This document shows, in pieces, positions 37,777-49,645 of a DNA stretch of 64,000 nucleotides. Origin of the DNA: Drosophila persimilis (Eukaryota; Arthropoda; Insecta; Diptera; Drosophilidae); NCBI RefSeq assembly GCF_003286085.1, contig NW_020825289.1, forward strand, positions 9,982,001-10,046,000. The letters run 5' to 3'. A program made the translations under genes and the position numbers. Positions within the stretch are counted from its first letter, which is position 1. Each line of letters opens with the position of its first letter. The notes beneath the pieces are model-generated. The model worked only from the letters and a program-made list of their open reading frames with translations, was not told the origin of the DNA and did not search any database.

Positions 37777-39435
37777 TATAAATAAAGAAACGAATTTATT
37801 TAATTGTTCCGTTATTAGCACGTTGGCTATTATCAATGACGGCTGAAATCCCTATGTGCAATCAGCCGTGAAAGCGGAAGATAAAGAAGTTATGCCGTAC
37901 GACTGTTTGCTGTTGAAATTGGATCAATTATACCACTTTATGAGCCGATAGGAAAGTCTCCCATTTATCAAAAGTCATTATATTGTATCTTTCTGTTCCT
38001 TCGGTGGCACACACTTCAGCCTCATGCCAGGGATCGGATCCATGAATCGTGATCATGATTATGTTGTTGGACTTTGAGCACAACCAAAAGACCTCGTGCG
38101 GCGTGCGGGTGGAATGATTTCTGAATTCTTGAGGCGTCTAGGTTGAGTACTACTTGGGTATGTACATATATATAATTCGGCTGATGACATTACTCATCCT
38201 GGACAGAGACGGAGACGGAGACAAACAAACAAAAGCGGTGGTGGGTGACCTCGTTCTGATAAGAGATTGGATCGATTCGCCGGAGCAGGAGGCGCTTCGG
38301 CCGAGAGGCATTTTGTAAACATTCCTATTTATAGTCACCATCGCGAGCAATCTTCAATCGGCTCTTTGTGGCTTGACTCTATAAATACGGAGTAACAGTT
38401 TCCTTGTACATATGTCTGGGATCTAGCCTCCCACCACACCCTCACCCACAGCTCTCCAAAAGGCCCATGGCAACAGCTCCTCGGATCAGATCATGCAGCA
38501 TACCATTCCATCGTTCCATCAATAGTGCCGATTGACCGAATCTTTTCCAAATTTTAATGAAATGTTTCATGATTTATGCTCCATGGAACGTGCGCGATCT
38601 GATAAACGAAACCACTTGTCTGGCCAAATACTATATTGGGGAGTGCTTCCCTGTCCGATCGAGTGGACTAATTAGCACAAAAAAAAAAGACAGAAAGAAA
38701 GAAAGAAAATATGAAATCAGAAATGAGCACGAATGGTGGCTGATTGCGATAATCTTTTGGCTCCAAAGTTCATTGTCTGGGCCAAGGAATCATTGCTTAT
38801 AATTTGGTGTTTACACCTAGACAAAAGTGAATTGGTTCAAAATGACAATGCCCTGGTGCGTACCTCCTTCTTCCATATGTGTGCGTGTGTTTGTATGTAT
38901 AATTGTTCAAGTACTTTGATGTAAGCACGACTTTACTTTACTGTAGCCAATGACAATACAGATGATTCGATTAGTGTAATCAGCTAGTGAATTGCATTGT
39001 TTGTTTGCTTGGTTTAGTTTTTCATCTTGCTTAATTACTTCAAACTGGGTCTTCAAATATGGACTATAGAATACAGGAATGATCTGCTTGTGCGATCGGT
39101 TCATAGACTTCATCCAGGGGAAGTTGCCAGGGTCGCTTGGATCTCAACAACACCCCTAACACGAGAAATTCCCCGGAATTCCAAACTTATCTGCTGCGAT
39201 TTGTAGCTATTTTGTTGTAAATTGTAAAAAGGGAATTACTTACATTTGTTTTCAAATTCATTGAGCAAATGAACAGAGCAAAAGGTTACATCATATCTGA
39301 TTAAATTTTGAGATTGCTCACTTGAACAAATATTGTTTCCTTTTAAGCTTCGGACGGACCCTTTTTACTCGTTGCCAATTTGCCCTTCCCATCGTGACCT
39401 TCGGTAATATATTTATGAATGATGCATGTATTTTT

Positions 39436-40112
39436 TATACCCGATACTCAAAATGAGTATAGGGGTATATACATTTATGGTGAAAGTGGTAACATCCAGA
39501 AGGAAGCGTTTCCGACGCCATAAAGTATATTGATTTGTCCGTCTCTATGAGCGCCTAGTGCTCAGAGACTATAGAAGCTAGAACAACTAAATTATCCATC
39601 CAGACTTCTGTGATATGTCACTGTTACAACTGCATTTCAAAACTTCGCTTTGCCCCCTTCCGCCACCACAAAGGACGAAAATCTGTGGCGTCCACAATTT
39701 TCAAGATACGAGAAAACCAAAACCCAGAGTCGTAATCGTTACTATATCTTCTAGACTGCAGATCAGGAAAAGATCGTATCGTTATTATAGGCAGAATGAA
39801 GGAAACAATTCCGTTCTCTCTCGCTCTGTCTCTCTCTCTAACACACACGTTTAAAGGTCGGCTTTGCCGGAGCGCCTAGATCTCAGAGCCAAATTGGGTA
39901 TCCACACTCCTGTGATATATCCAAATTTCGCACCACATATCGAGAATAACCATATCTACCATATTGCCGAATCTGAAGCAGATGGGATCATTATTATGGT
40001 CAGACGGAACAAATCAACTTTCAATGGCTTTTCGGTCTCTCACTCACCCATCGTCGTGCAATGTGTGCGTCCTCTGTCGGAGGAGAGCCATACTGGCTAA
40101 GTATCGGGTATA
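39436..40112. mobile_element. Miniature element with perfect 13-bp terminal inverted repeats
   Basis: The left end TATACCCGATACT (39436-39448) and right end AGTATCGGGTATA (40100-40112) are exact inverted complements, 677 bases apart. The internal sequence has no intact gene. Partial or diverged relatives of the same terminus occur elsewhere in the window, for example at about 8576. It is most simply a non-autonomous interspersed repeat; the family name is not certain. Confidence 0.7.
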
Positions 40113-40343
40113 AATGTAGAGTTGCGGCCGCAGCAGCAAGTCACAACGTAGCCCCTCGTTTTTCTCTGGAAATGCGGAAAAATAAACCAATTGAAAAAGT
40201 TTTCATTACATTATTGCGTTTATAAAAAGGGGGTTAACAATACTGTTTCCTAGAATCTGATATGCAATTACAGACATTGTTTCGACATTAATTAGTTTTG
40301 CGTATCAATTTGAATGAATTAAATAAACAAGACGGGTCTGACC

Positions 40344-40368
40344 AGAGAGAGAGAGAGAGAGAGAGAGG
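40344..40368. repeat. (GA)n microsatellite
   Basis: About twelve uninterrupted GA dinucleotides. Confidence 0.85.
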
Positions 40369-40765
40369 GAGACGGAGAGGGCAGAGTGAGATCATCCGTC
40401 ATCCGGGGAATGCGTGTGTTATAGTGTCGCCGGAGATTCCGCATTATTGCCGGAAGGGAATTCTCTATGGGAAGGCATTGCATCATATAGTGGCGCATCA
40501 GGGATCAGGCCTATCAATCGGTTGTAATCAGTTTAGCGCCCATGAAAAGTCCATTATCAGCAGCATGATGTTTCACTAATTGACTGTGTCTACGCAACAT
40601 GAATATGAATGTGATTCTGAATCTGAATCTGAATGTGAATGTTGTAGTATAAATATGCGTCTGTCTACTATACATATGTGTACATACATAATGGCGATCG
40701 ATCGTTCGACGGTGGAGTGTAATGAATGCCATGGAATGTTCGGTAGCTTTTCAGGAGTAGGGAGG

Positions 40766-41818
40766 CTACTTTTGGCACTTCTTCTGGCACTGTTCCTGCT
40801 CGTCCTTTGCCGGGATATTCTCTTTGGCATAGGCGATGCCCTTCTGTATGCTCTTCTCCAGCTCGGGCAGCATTTGCTCCAGGGACTCCCGCTCGAAATC
40901 GTCCAGATGCGGCAGCCCCAGGTTCTTCTCGATCCCCTTGTCACTCAGCACCAGGGGGGTGGCGAAGAAGGGCAGGCATGGGGACTTGTAGCCGACAAAG
41001 GCGCACTCCATCACGTCCGGCTCTTCGTTGAGGCCACGCAGCAGGGAGTTGACAAAGCGGGCTGCCGCATAGGCCATGGACAGAGTGGCCGAGCCGGCCC
41101 CGGCCTTGGCAATCACCACCTCGGTTCCTGCCTCCTGGATGCGATGCGTCAGGCGTTTTATATCCTCGAGCTGGCACTGGAAGCTCGGACAGCACTGGGA
41201 AAAGACGGGAAGTATGGTCTTCCCGGCATGGCCACCAATCACGGGCAGATCCACCTTTCTGGGATTCAGATTGAGAAAGTCCCCGACGAAGGTACTGGCC
41301 CGCACCACATCTAGAGTGGTGATGCCGAACAAACGCCGCGGGTCGTACGCATCCTTCGACTTCAGCAGCTCCGCGGCAATGGGCACGATCGAGTTGATTG
41401 GGTTGGTGACAAAGGCCAGCAGGGCCTGGGGACAGGACTCGCTGACGGCGCAGGCCACGCGTAGGGCCACCCCTGCATTGGCCTCGAACAGCTGGTCACG
41501 GGTCATTCCCGGCTTGCGGGGCATACCGGCGGGCACCACCACCACATCGGCACCGGCCAGGCAGTCCCCGAGCTCCTGGTCCTCGTACGCATTGGTCTGG
41601 ACCGAGGTGCAGATGTGCGAGAGATCCGCCTGGACGCCCTTGATGTTCTTCATGTCGTGGATGGACAGCTCGCCCACCAGAGGATTCTGCTTCAGGAGCA
41701 GGCTAAGCGGCTGCCCAATGCCACCGCTGGCCCCCACGACAGCCACCTTGAACTCCCGGCGGCAGCTTCTCGGATTGATAAAACGTTGCAGCAGTCCCTT
41801 GGTTGTCGAGGCCAACAT
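40766..41818 (-). CDS. Malate dehydrogenase, mitochondrial type, intronless paralogue
   Basis: Encodes 350 residues with no introns. It should interconvert malate and oxaloacetate with NAD. Visible features in order: a basic N terminus (MLASTTKGLLQRFINPRSCR) that could be a mitochondrial targeting peptide; the NAD-binding glycine motif VGASGGIGQP; the mobile-loop substrate arginines in AGMPRKPGMTR; VTNPINS; the catalytic aspartate in GITTLDVVRA; and the catalytic histidine in IGGHAGKTI. The frame is complete and all key residues are present, so it is probably functional. The Lys/Gln/Cys-rich tail (KDEQEQCQKKCQK) is not typical of housekeeping Mdh2. The lack of introns suggests a retroposed copy. 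D. melanogaster has comparable testis-biased paralogues (CG10748, CG10749), and male-germline expression is inferred by analogy only. Confidence 0.93.
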   Translation of the reverse strand: MLASTTKGLLQRFINPRSCRREFKVAVVGASGGIGQPLSLLLKQNPLVGELSIHDMKNIKGVQADLSHICTSVQTNAYEDQELGDCLAGADVVVVPAGMPRKPGMTRDQLFEANAGVALRVACAVSESCPQALLAFVTNPINSIVPIAAELLKSKDAYDPRRLFGITTLDVVRASTFVGDFLNLNPRKVDLPVIGGHAGKTILPVFSQCCPSFQCQLEDIKRLTHRIQEAGTEVVIAKAGAGSATLSMAYAAARFVNSLLRGLNEEPDVMECAFVGYKSPCLPFFATPLVLSDKGIEKNLGLPHLDDFERESLEQMLPELEKSIQKGIAYAKENIPAKDEQEQCQKKCQK

Positions 41819-42425
41819 CTTACAGTTTTCTGATAATCAAAATTTTACAAAACTCTAATTTGTGCCTACAATCGATTTGGAGATGAACGGAATTTCAGTT
41901 GACTCTAAATGAATGATATGTCAGAGATACTATGTACATATATCAATGAAACGTGCGTGTCCGAAGGGGCGTAGCTTCTTGGGCCTACTGTAAATTCCAA
42001 CCCGCTCTGATTAGGGTGGGAAAAGCCCCATCGCCCCCCATCTCCATCGCCACGCCGAACCTTCAAGTCCCCAGCCATGACGAGACGACTACAGTACCTG
42101 GGGCTGCCGAGTGCTGAGGTACGCTCTTGATAGACGCCTTCGGGTTCCGATCGCTGACACGAGATCGTCGCTCTCGGGAGTGAGTGCTGGGACTTCGGAT
42201 GGTTCAGTTCATGTATAAAAAGTAATGCCCCATCATCGCTGATTTCCAGTTGCGGGCAAGCTAGGCTATCAATACGTATGGCAAAACCATCGAAAAAAAC
42301 CCACAATATACCTAAAGTAGATTCAAGCAATCAACATTTTCGTCTCAGTCCGCGGTATTCTCCATCAGCGGAAATTGAGAAAGTATTATAAATAAATCCA
42401 CAAATAAATCAGCTCAACCAGCGGA
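41819..42425. other. Short intergenic gap; no supported gene
   Basis: A 141-codon minus-strand frame (41905-42330) is open, but it has no recognisable domain, signal peptide or splice support. The gap should contain the start site of the malate dehydrogenase gene and of the gene beginning at 42426. Confidence 0.4.
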
Positions 42426-43255
42426 ATGGCTCAGAAAGTAAGCAAACATTGGTTTAGCCTTTGAAATCTTGAATGAATTTTTGGATCCAAAGTCTAACGA
42501 CACCCCATCGAACATGTCCAACTCAAAGATTATCGGCAATCCAAATAAAACATAATCAAAATTACACTTAACAATGATGGATAGCATGTGCCAAAAGGAA
42601 GTGAAGTTAATTGAAGAATCGCAGCGTATTTCGGTATATCACTATTGGATCTATACCATACAAATCCCCGAAAGTGAATGAACTTGCTTTGATTTGCAGA
42701 GCGTCTATGGAGGTGCAATATCATGTTAATTGAATCGCAAAAAATATATTCCAATTTGTGGAAATAATTTACTTTAAAGTCTAAACCTGTTCGAACTGCC
42801 GAAAAGCAACTGGTGCATCAGTGGGCTTGTTTGATCTTGCGACAACTAGAAACAGAGAATAAACCAATTTAAGCATTAGTACACCCACCTAAACATTATT
42901 AACATTGATTAACGGTTTCATTTCATCATCTTTCCAGATGTTCCACAATATACTACTACTGATAGCGACTCTGCTTCTAATCACCCTGAACGATGGAGTA
43001 GAGGCGCGACCCTCGCCAGAGGAGAGCAAAACAAAAATGCTCGTGGATCCCAGTGAATACAATGGGGATTTGTCGGTGGAGACCATCATGAAGGTTCAGC
43101 AGTGCGAGATGGATACCGCCACCATGGAGCTGTGCATGCGCTGTGCCAAAGTCACCAAGTCAGAGATCATATATCCGATGTGCTGCAGCAACGACGATGG
43201 CATCAAGAACTGGTGTCACTCCTATGTGTATTACGGCAACGATGAGGGCTACTAA
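42426..43255 (+). CDS. Small cysteine-containing secreted protein
   Basis: Exon 2 is 42938-43255, starting directly after TTTCCAG with ATG TTC CAC, and encodes a signal peptide (MFHNILLLIATLLLITLNDG, cleavage near VEA|RPSPEE) and a short acidic mature region. Six cysteines are seen: the patterns CEMD, CMRC, MCCS and NWC. A possible first exon at 42426-42437 (ATG GCT CAG AAA | GTAAGC) joins in phase, giving MAQKMFHN at the N terminus and an intron of 500 bases. Otherwise translation begins at 42938. Size is about 106-110 residues. Not recognised as a named family; an extracellular role is inferred from the signal peptide and cysteines. Confidence 0.7.
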
Positions 43256-44515
43256 GTAGGAGAAGATGCGGCGTGAATCGAATGAACAAATCTGACAATT
43301 AAATTATTTTGTACTCGCGCATGTATTGGCTGTGATAATCTAATGTATTTAAATTAAATTATATTTATCTAGGAATAAACAAGACAAGGCTAAATTAGCA
43401 CATTCAATTAAATCTGGTTTTTCTTAGCCATAGAGGCGCTGGCATTGGCCTCTATGCCCCTTGTTTTTGCGGTTGTGAACCGTCGCGGCCTCGAGAATGT
43501 TTCGAAATGGTTTTAGCAAAGGCATGTAGTTCCCTTGGTGTCCTCTTGGAGGCATCTTCCATTGATGCCAGCACCATGAGAGAACCACCAGACAGTTACA
43601 GTGCGTATTCCCTCCAACATTCTGCAGATTCTGCATTCTTTCGGTCTGTATTCTTACCCACGGAAACGCTTTTATTTATTTTTAAAATCCTTTTTATTTA
43701 ATTCTCATAAATTGTTTGTGTTCTGAATTTTCTTGTAAATTCAGTTGGTGTTTTTTTTTTAACTTTATAATAATTACAAATATATAATGACTATTTAGAG
43801 TGATTGGAAAATATAAATCAATATCGGCTCTAACGATCCTACCAATAAAGTTTTGAAAAGCAAGCAAATAATCAATGAAACTACGCGAATGTAACTTAAC
43901 GAATATTACAGGTCTTGCTGTTGCCTTTTAGGACTCATTCTGAATTTCCAATTGGTAGATTTGTGGAAAATAAAAATCAAAATCAAAAAGGAAAAGTATA
44001 CTAGTAATGGTAAAAAATGCACATCCGCTCGAGCGGTTCAAACTTGTTTGTACAGCACCGAACATCGAACGCCATCGAACATCGAACTTGCACGGCACGA
44101 GAGAGAGAGGTATATATAAATGTAATTAACAAGCAAGGTTTAAACAACTAACGGAACGGTGGTTTCTCTTTTGTTATCTTGTTGTTCATCATTTTTCGGT
44201 TTTTGCTTCTTTAGTTTTTTCATTAAAATTTGGTTTTGGTTTGTTTGTTTTTGCACTCATTTTGGCTGCTGCAGCTGCCACTGCAGCTGCGCTTTTTGCT
44301 CTGCTCTGTTCTGCTCCTTTCAAAGATCAGCTTTAATTGTTCGATTGCCGATTTGTTCTTTGTGTGTTTTACTCATTTTTTTTTTTTTAACGTTGACTGA
44401 AAACAACATTTAAATATTAGTAGCGTGAAGAGTTCAACTTACCAGAATTCAAGCACGCTATTTAAGAATGTTATTTTTGTTTCACGTTTGTGTTTTTTTT
44501 TGTTTTTGTTTTAGG
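43256..44515. other. Intergenic; 3' regions of the two flanking genes
   Basis: Contains AATAAA at about 43373 for the plus-strand gene and presumably the 3'UTR of the minus-strand ZFC3H1-like gene on the other side. A 70-codon minus-strand frame at 43424-43636 lacks a signal peptide or domain and is not accepted. The rest is A/T-rich. Confidence 0.45.
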
Positions 44516-47500
44516 TTAGTTTGAAAGAGTTTGGTTTTTGGCAGCTAAAGGTCCCAGAGCAGGGACTGGGGCTGGGTCTGGGTCTGAAGCTGGGTCCAGA
44601 CGGTCCAAATGCAGGTAGGAACAGTCCGCATCCTCGCAGCGTCCCATCAGCTCGAAGGGACAGATGGTGGCATGGACATCGCAGGGGCTTATCGGGATGG
44701 AGTAAAAGCACGGAAATACATTTCGCCAACCGGCCGATCCGAAGATTTTACTCACCTACTGTAATTCCGCGGCATGATCGATCGGTACGCCGGAAGGTAC
44801 GTGTCCCTCACCGACGCTGCCTCCTCCTCGCGCAGCTCCCTCATAGTGCCCACTGTGTAGGGTCCTGGCCGAAGTTTAGATACCGGTTCTGGTTCTGGCT
44901 CTGGGTCTGGCTCGTCCAGGGGTTGATTCTGAAAATAAACTCAACCGTTTCGTTAGTTTGGGGGCTTTTTTTGTGGGCCACAGTTCGGCGAGTGAACTCA
45001 GCACGGATGAAACACAGCCGTACATGAGTTGAATGACTTGAGAACTTTCTTAGCATTAGAAACGAAGCAATTGGTATATGTATAATAAAATCCACGCACA
45101 TCTGGCATCAGTTGGGCCTCAGACTCGGTGGCTTTATCTGGCGGTGGTGGCTCTGAGCGTGCAACTATCGCAGTATCACTCGATATTCCATTCGCCTCCG
45201 ATTCCCTCGCTGCCTCAGAGGCAGTTCGACTCGTCTCATCCTCCCTTGCCGACTGGGGCTCCATCGCAGTCAGTGGCGGCTGGCTCTCGTTTTCAGCTGG
45301 TGGCTGCGGCAGAGGTTGCTGCTCCTCCGTCAACTTCTTAAGATCGTCGTATTTCACTATTGAGTTGTAGAGGCGGATCTGCTTGGATAGCTGCGTTGAT
45401 TTGTAGCTGATTTCCGCCTTTCCCTCGTCGAGCAACCTGCAAGAAAAGCGAATCTATAATCGCATAGAAATATTCCGGTGTCCCGAGCTCTGGGCATTTG
45501 GAGCTCGGTCTTGCTCGTTTGTTTCCACCATTCCCACGTGGATCTGCAATCTGGCTGCTGTTGTCGTTGTGGTAGTACCTGTAGTCGTCGCCCCTTAATC
45601 CTTTGCCCAGGTCCATGGCCGCTGCGTAGAGCTTGTTGCGTTTTTGTTTGAGTGATAAGATGATCTGGTGGGTGGTCTGAATCTCCGGCTGAATGCGGGC
45701 CAGCTTCAGCTCCTCCTGCTCGACGACCTGCCTTACGGCCTGCATCTCGCTGTAGAGCTCTTTCAGCCGATGCGAGCCTCGCATGCGCACCGCCTTCGAC
45801 TTCTTAGCCTCCTCGACCAGTTGCATGGACTTTTCCAAATTTGCTATCATGCTTCCCCTGGAACAGACACACAATCAGAGATGAGCAACCCTGAGCGCTA
45901 TGCAAGCGTGTATATCTACCCGATTCTGGCAAATGAGTTTTCGAACGACTTCAGCCGGGACTCCATGGGCGGTTGAATTGGCTTCACGATGGTTTTGACC
46001 TGGTTTTCATTCCCTGCCCCTGTCCCTGTCCCTGCCCCTATCTCTGTCCCTGCCCCTGCTGCTTTACTGCTGCTGCTGTGGATGGCCGCCTTTTGAACTG
46101 CCACTTGGCTGGGGCCGTTCGTTGTTGGAGCTTCCCCCAATGCGGCTGTTGTTGCCTTGTCTGCAGTCTCTGTTTTCTTGGCTGTCTTCAGCTTCTTCTG
46201 CTCTAGCAACTGCATGCGTTCGATCAGGCGGAGATACTCCTTCTGCGAAGCCACAGGCAAATGTCGCACTGCCTGAAATGGAAAGAATGGTAAAGAATAT
46301 TTTGATCGTGGCTAGTGTTAGCTTCTACCCACCAGAGGAGTTTTCTTTGTCTGTTGTTGAGTCTTTGTAGTGGCAACATTTGGCGGAGTTTGTACCAACC
46401 TCTCCTTTTCACATGTATTTTCCGTGGCCTTGTCTGTCTTAGCCTCTTTGGTGCCATTTGTGCCTGGTGTAGGGACCTTGGAACGCGCCTGCTTCAGATA
46501 ATCATCGATCTTCTTCTCAAAGTATTCACTCATGACCGATCGCCTGAGGTTGGGATTGGAGGTGGATGCTGGAGTCGATTCTAGTATCTCCGAGTTGGGA
46601 GTATTCGATCTCGTTGTAGAGCCACTGGGACTGCCCATGGCCAGGCTGAGCGGACTGGCATTTTCAGTGTAGTTGGAGTAACCAAAGCACGAGCTCAGCT
46701 CCAGGTTATCATCGCTCCCCGCTGAGTCATCGGCCAGGCTGATGATCAGCTTGCTCACCTTGATGCTAGCCGGATCGATATTGGTGACCAGTCGCGTGAC
46801 AGGGGAGCTGGCATGGACCTTCAACGGGTTAAGGGGCTCCTTGACCAACAGTGTCGAGGGTCGCTTACAGCTCAGCTTTGCGGAGGATTGCTCCTCGGTG
46901 GGAATTTTGCGTTTGGTTGTGCTCTTTTTATTGATCACCTTGTTGGGTTTTACAATTTTTATAATTTTAGCGCAGGGGGACCTCTGAATCATCATATCTT
47001 TGCTAGATCCACGGCTAGATTCAGGCTGAGGTCCGATGGAGGATTGGTTTGAATCTTGGGACTTAGAAGCAGCCTCAACGAGGTGCTGTGAGGGCACTTC
47101 CTGCTCGATTTTATCCGCACCTTCAATTGGATAAATATCATCCTGGGGCTGTACAATTGGCTGACTGTCGTTCTGGGGCTGTTCAAAGGGCTGATTATCA
47201 TCCTGGAGCTGTACAATGGGCTGACTATCATCCTGGGGCTGGCCAATTGGTTGACTATCATCCTGGAGCTGGCCATTTGGCTGACTATCATCCTGGGGCT
47301 GTTTGTCTTCTTTACTGGGCGCCACAAAAGCACAGGACTGGAAGCGGCGCACCGCATTCTTGAGTATCTCTGGGCTGAGACGGGACTTGATTGTGGGGAA
47401 ACAACTGCCCTTTTTGGTGGCAATGCTGGACAGAAGCTGCGAACGCAGTTGTTCGGGATCATCGGAATCGTTGGAACCAATCGAATCCGATTTTAATGTA

Positions 47501-49387
47501 GACACTGCCAGAGTCGGGGCAGGTACAGGCAAGGGAGGTAATAATTCTGGAGGAAAAGACAGGACTGGCGTCGGTAGAAGAGGTTGACGCGTAGGTTCGG
47601 CCTCCTTGGCGGTCTTCAGATTAGACAGGAGCATGGCGCGCAAGGCTCCAGCTTCATCGTCACTCGTTTCCGGATGCGATTTGTCCAAGCTCTTCGTTTG
47701 CGTCTCTGTGTTTTCCATAGAAACGGATTGAGTATACGTTAGGGAGCTGTGATTGGAATTTTGCTCATCGACCAGATGCATGGCATCCCTGGCATCCTCG
47801 TCCAGATGGATGGGATGAATGTGGAATGGCGGCGGTGGTGGCGGCTCCTCGTCATCATACAGATCATCGTCCTCGTCTATCACAATTGGCATGGAAACGG
47901 GCGGCAGCGAGCTATTGGGCATAAAGCAGCGCCAGCTACCGCCGGCTCTGTCCAATGAGTTCCAGTTGTTCGTCCACACATTCCAAGTGTCTTTCTGCTC
48001 ATCGCTATCCGTTTCGGCTAAATCCATGTCCACCGGTTTCGTGTCAACAGCATCCTCCGTGTGGTAGCTGAAGGGACTTGGTTCGCGCTCTGGCGAGGCA
48101 GCCGGACTTATCTCCATTAGGTCATCTATTTCATCCGTGTTACTGACTGTGGGAAGAACGCGGTTAATCATGTCGGTGGGTGAGTAGGCTCGCTCCGCAT
48201 CGCGCTTCTTACGCGCCATATGTTTCTTGATTATGGCAGACTTGAGGGCTATCAGGCGCAGACTAAGCTCTGCGGGGTCTCCGCCTGGAGATGGAGCGGA
48301 CGGTAGCGCATTCGCCTCCGCCCCCTCTTCCAGACAGAGACCATCGGGGAGTTGCTGCACTGGCGGCGACAGCAGCTCCTTGTTGGGCGACTTGCGCAGG
48401 GGATACTGCAGTCGGTCTCTGAGGCTGCTCTTGTACTGTCCCAGGATATCATTCCGCTCCTCTCTGGCCAAAGCCACGCGCAGCTTGTCCCTGCTGAGCT
48501 TCAGGCGTTCCAGGTCCAGGACGTCTTCCCCCTCATTCCCGGAGGTCACATCGTACTCGCGTATCTCGTCGTCTGTCAAGCTGTCGAAGGAGTTCAGCAA
48601 TAGGGCATCCTGCTGCTGATAATGTTGATGATGGGTCGGCTTCTGATGCTGATAGTTCATATAGCTTGGGGTCAGCTGGCGACTGCGTAGATGCTGTGGC
48701 CTGTAGCGCCGCGCTGAGGTACTCCTTTTGTAGTCGCCATTTAGCAGTCTCCTGCCATTATCTACGCGTCTCAGTCTCGATCTTTGGTAATTGCGCTGGG
48801 AATCGTAATCGTTATCCGAATGGCTGGACACATCGGAAAGCAGATAGACCGGAGATTTTCGTGGAAGCCGCACAGTTCGCTCTTCGAGCTCCGGATAATC
48901 TGTAATTTTAAAAGAAAACAAAAACCTTATCTCGAGTGAGAGGAAGGGGCCATAACACCAAACTCAAATAACTTTGGCTGGAACTCGACCCGTTCAACTG
49001 GAATTGGGCGCCGTTTTGTAATATTATCCCATGGGAGAAGCCCTATGAAACACAAGTATGTACGCGTACTTGCAAACACACACACACGCACACACAGCCA
49101 TTTTATTCTACATGTTGCTTACTATATTGATTTGCCAAATTTGCGGCCAGCATATCCATCCGCTCCACATCCTTGTTGTTCTCCTCCAATTGCTGGATCC
49201 GTGCTCGCAGCTTGAACTCTTCATCCTCTGAGGATATTATCACCTCGTAATCATCAACAATTTCGCCTTCTTCGCGATCATCCTCATCCATGACCTCGCG
49301 GTCACATATCGCATCACTATATCCGCGATCTGTCGCGCGCGCGGATTGCCTTAACTCCGCTGACATGGCGGGGCGGAGAACCATCAT
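44516..49387 (-). CDS. ZFC3H1-like protein (nuclear RNA decay adaptor), seven exons
   Basis: Exons 49123-49387, 46333-48899, 45920-46272, 45579-45857, 45100-45436, 44756-44928 and 44516-44687 join in phase (4146 bases, 1381 residues). The N terminus is acidic (EEGEIVDDYEVIISSEDEEF) and followed by a short coiled coil. The middle is long and disordered. Later come coiled-coil segments (LEKSMQLVEEAKKSKAVRM, VEQEELKLARIQ) and, near the C terminus, SPCDVHATICPFELMGRC...DCSYLHLDRLDP, the characteristic zinc finger of ZFC3H1/Red1 proteins. In other eukaryotes these link the RNA helicase MTR4 and poly(A)-binding protein to the nuclear exosome (PAXT/MTREC). The protein ends about 30 residues after the finger, whereas the human protein continues with a long repeat region. 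Confidence 0.82.
47121..47304 (-). repeat. Coding minisatellite: six decapeptide repeats
   Basis: A 30-base unit repeated six times in the second exon of the ZFC3H1-like gene, translating to variants of QPQDDSQPIG / QLQDDSQPIV. All copies stay in frame, and the codons differ only slightly, so the expansion looks recent. Confidence 0.88.
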
Positions 49388-49475
49388 TTAGTCAAATTCC
49401 CGATTCTTATCACCTCTCTGCGTAGCTACACAAATGAAAGAAAATTCTGACTATTCAATTGTTTTATAGATCGTA

Positions 49476-49508
49476 TCGTCAATGTGACCGTAAATATACC
49501 GATAAAAA
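49476..49508 (-). promoter_or_regulatory. Core-promoter motifs for the ZFC3H1-like gene
   Basis: Read on the minus strand this has CGGTATATTT (motif 6) followed at once by ACGGTCACATTG, a near match to core-promoter motif 1 (YGGTCACACTR). It lies about 90-120 bases upstream of the start codon at 49387, suitable for a TATA-less housekeeping start site. Confidence 0.55.
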
Positions 49509-49645
49509 AAAAACGAACTTAGCCCAATTTGGCCCCCTTTATTTAAACACGATAAAAACTTGAGTTATTTCTGGCTCATCGCTGTATCTAATATCACCTA
49601 ATAAATAAATATATATAATATAAAATAATACAATTTTCATTATTT

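Larger units (their letters stand above)
35861..40765. other. Intergenic between dnr1 and the malate dehydrogenase gene; no gene seen
   Basis: Holds mobile-element relics (listed separately), a (TATG)n run joined to a TATACCCTTGCAGAGAGTAT repeat fragment at about 36293-36335, and CT/GA blocks. TATA-like words (for example TATAAATA at about 38381) occur without a supported downstream gene. Confidence 0.5.

Noticed and set aside
38370-38400. TATAAATA with possible initiator downstream
   Set aside because: No coding exon follows on the plus strand before the mobile-element relics; similar TATA words are frequent in the A/T-rich intergenic DNA.
41905-42330. 141-codon minus-strand frame between the malate dehydrogenase gene and the secreted-protein gene
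   Set aside because: No recognisable domain, no signal peptide, no codon bias resembling neighbouring genes. Length is within chance for this base composition.
43424-43636. 70-codon minus-strand frame with several cysteines, considered as a small secreted peptide
   Set aside because: No signal peptide in the frame or in a nearby upstream exon, and low-quality start context.
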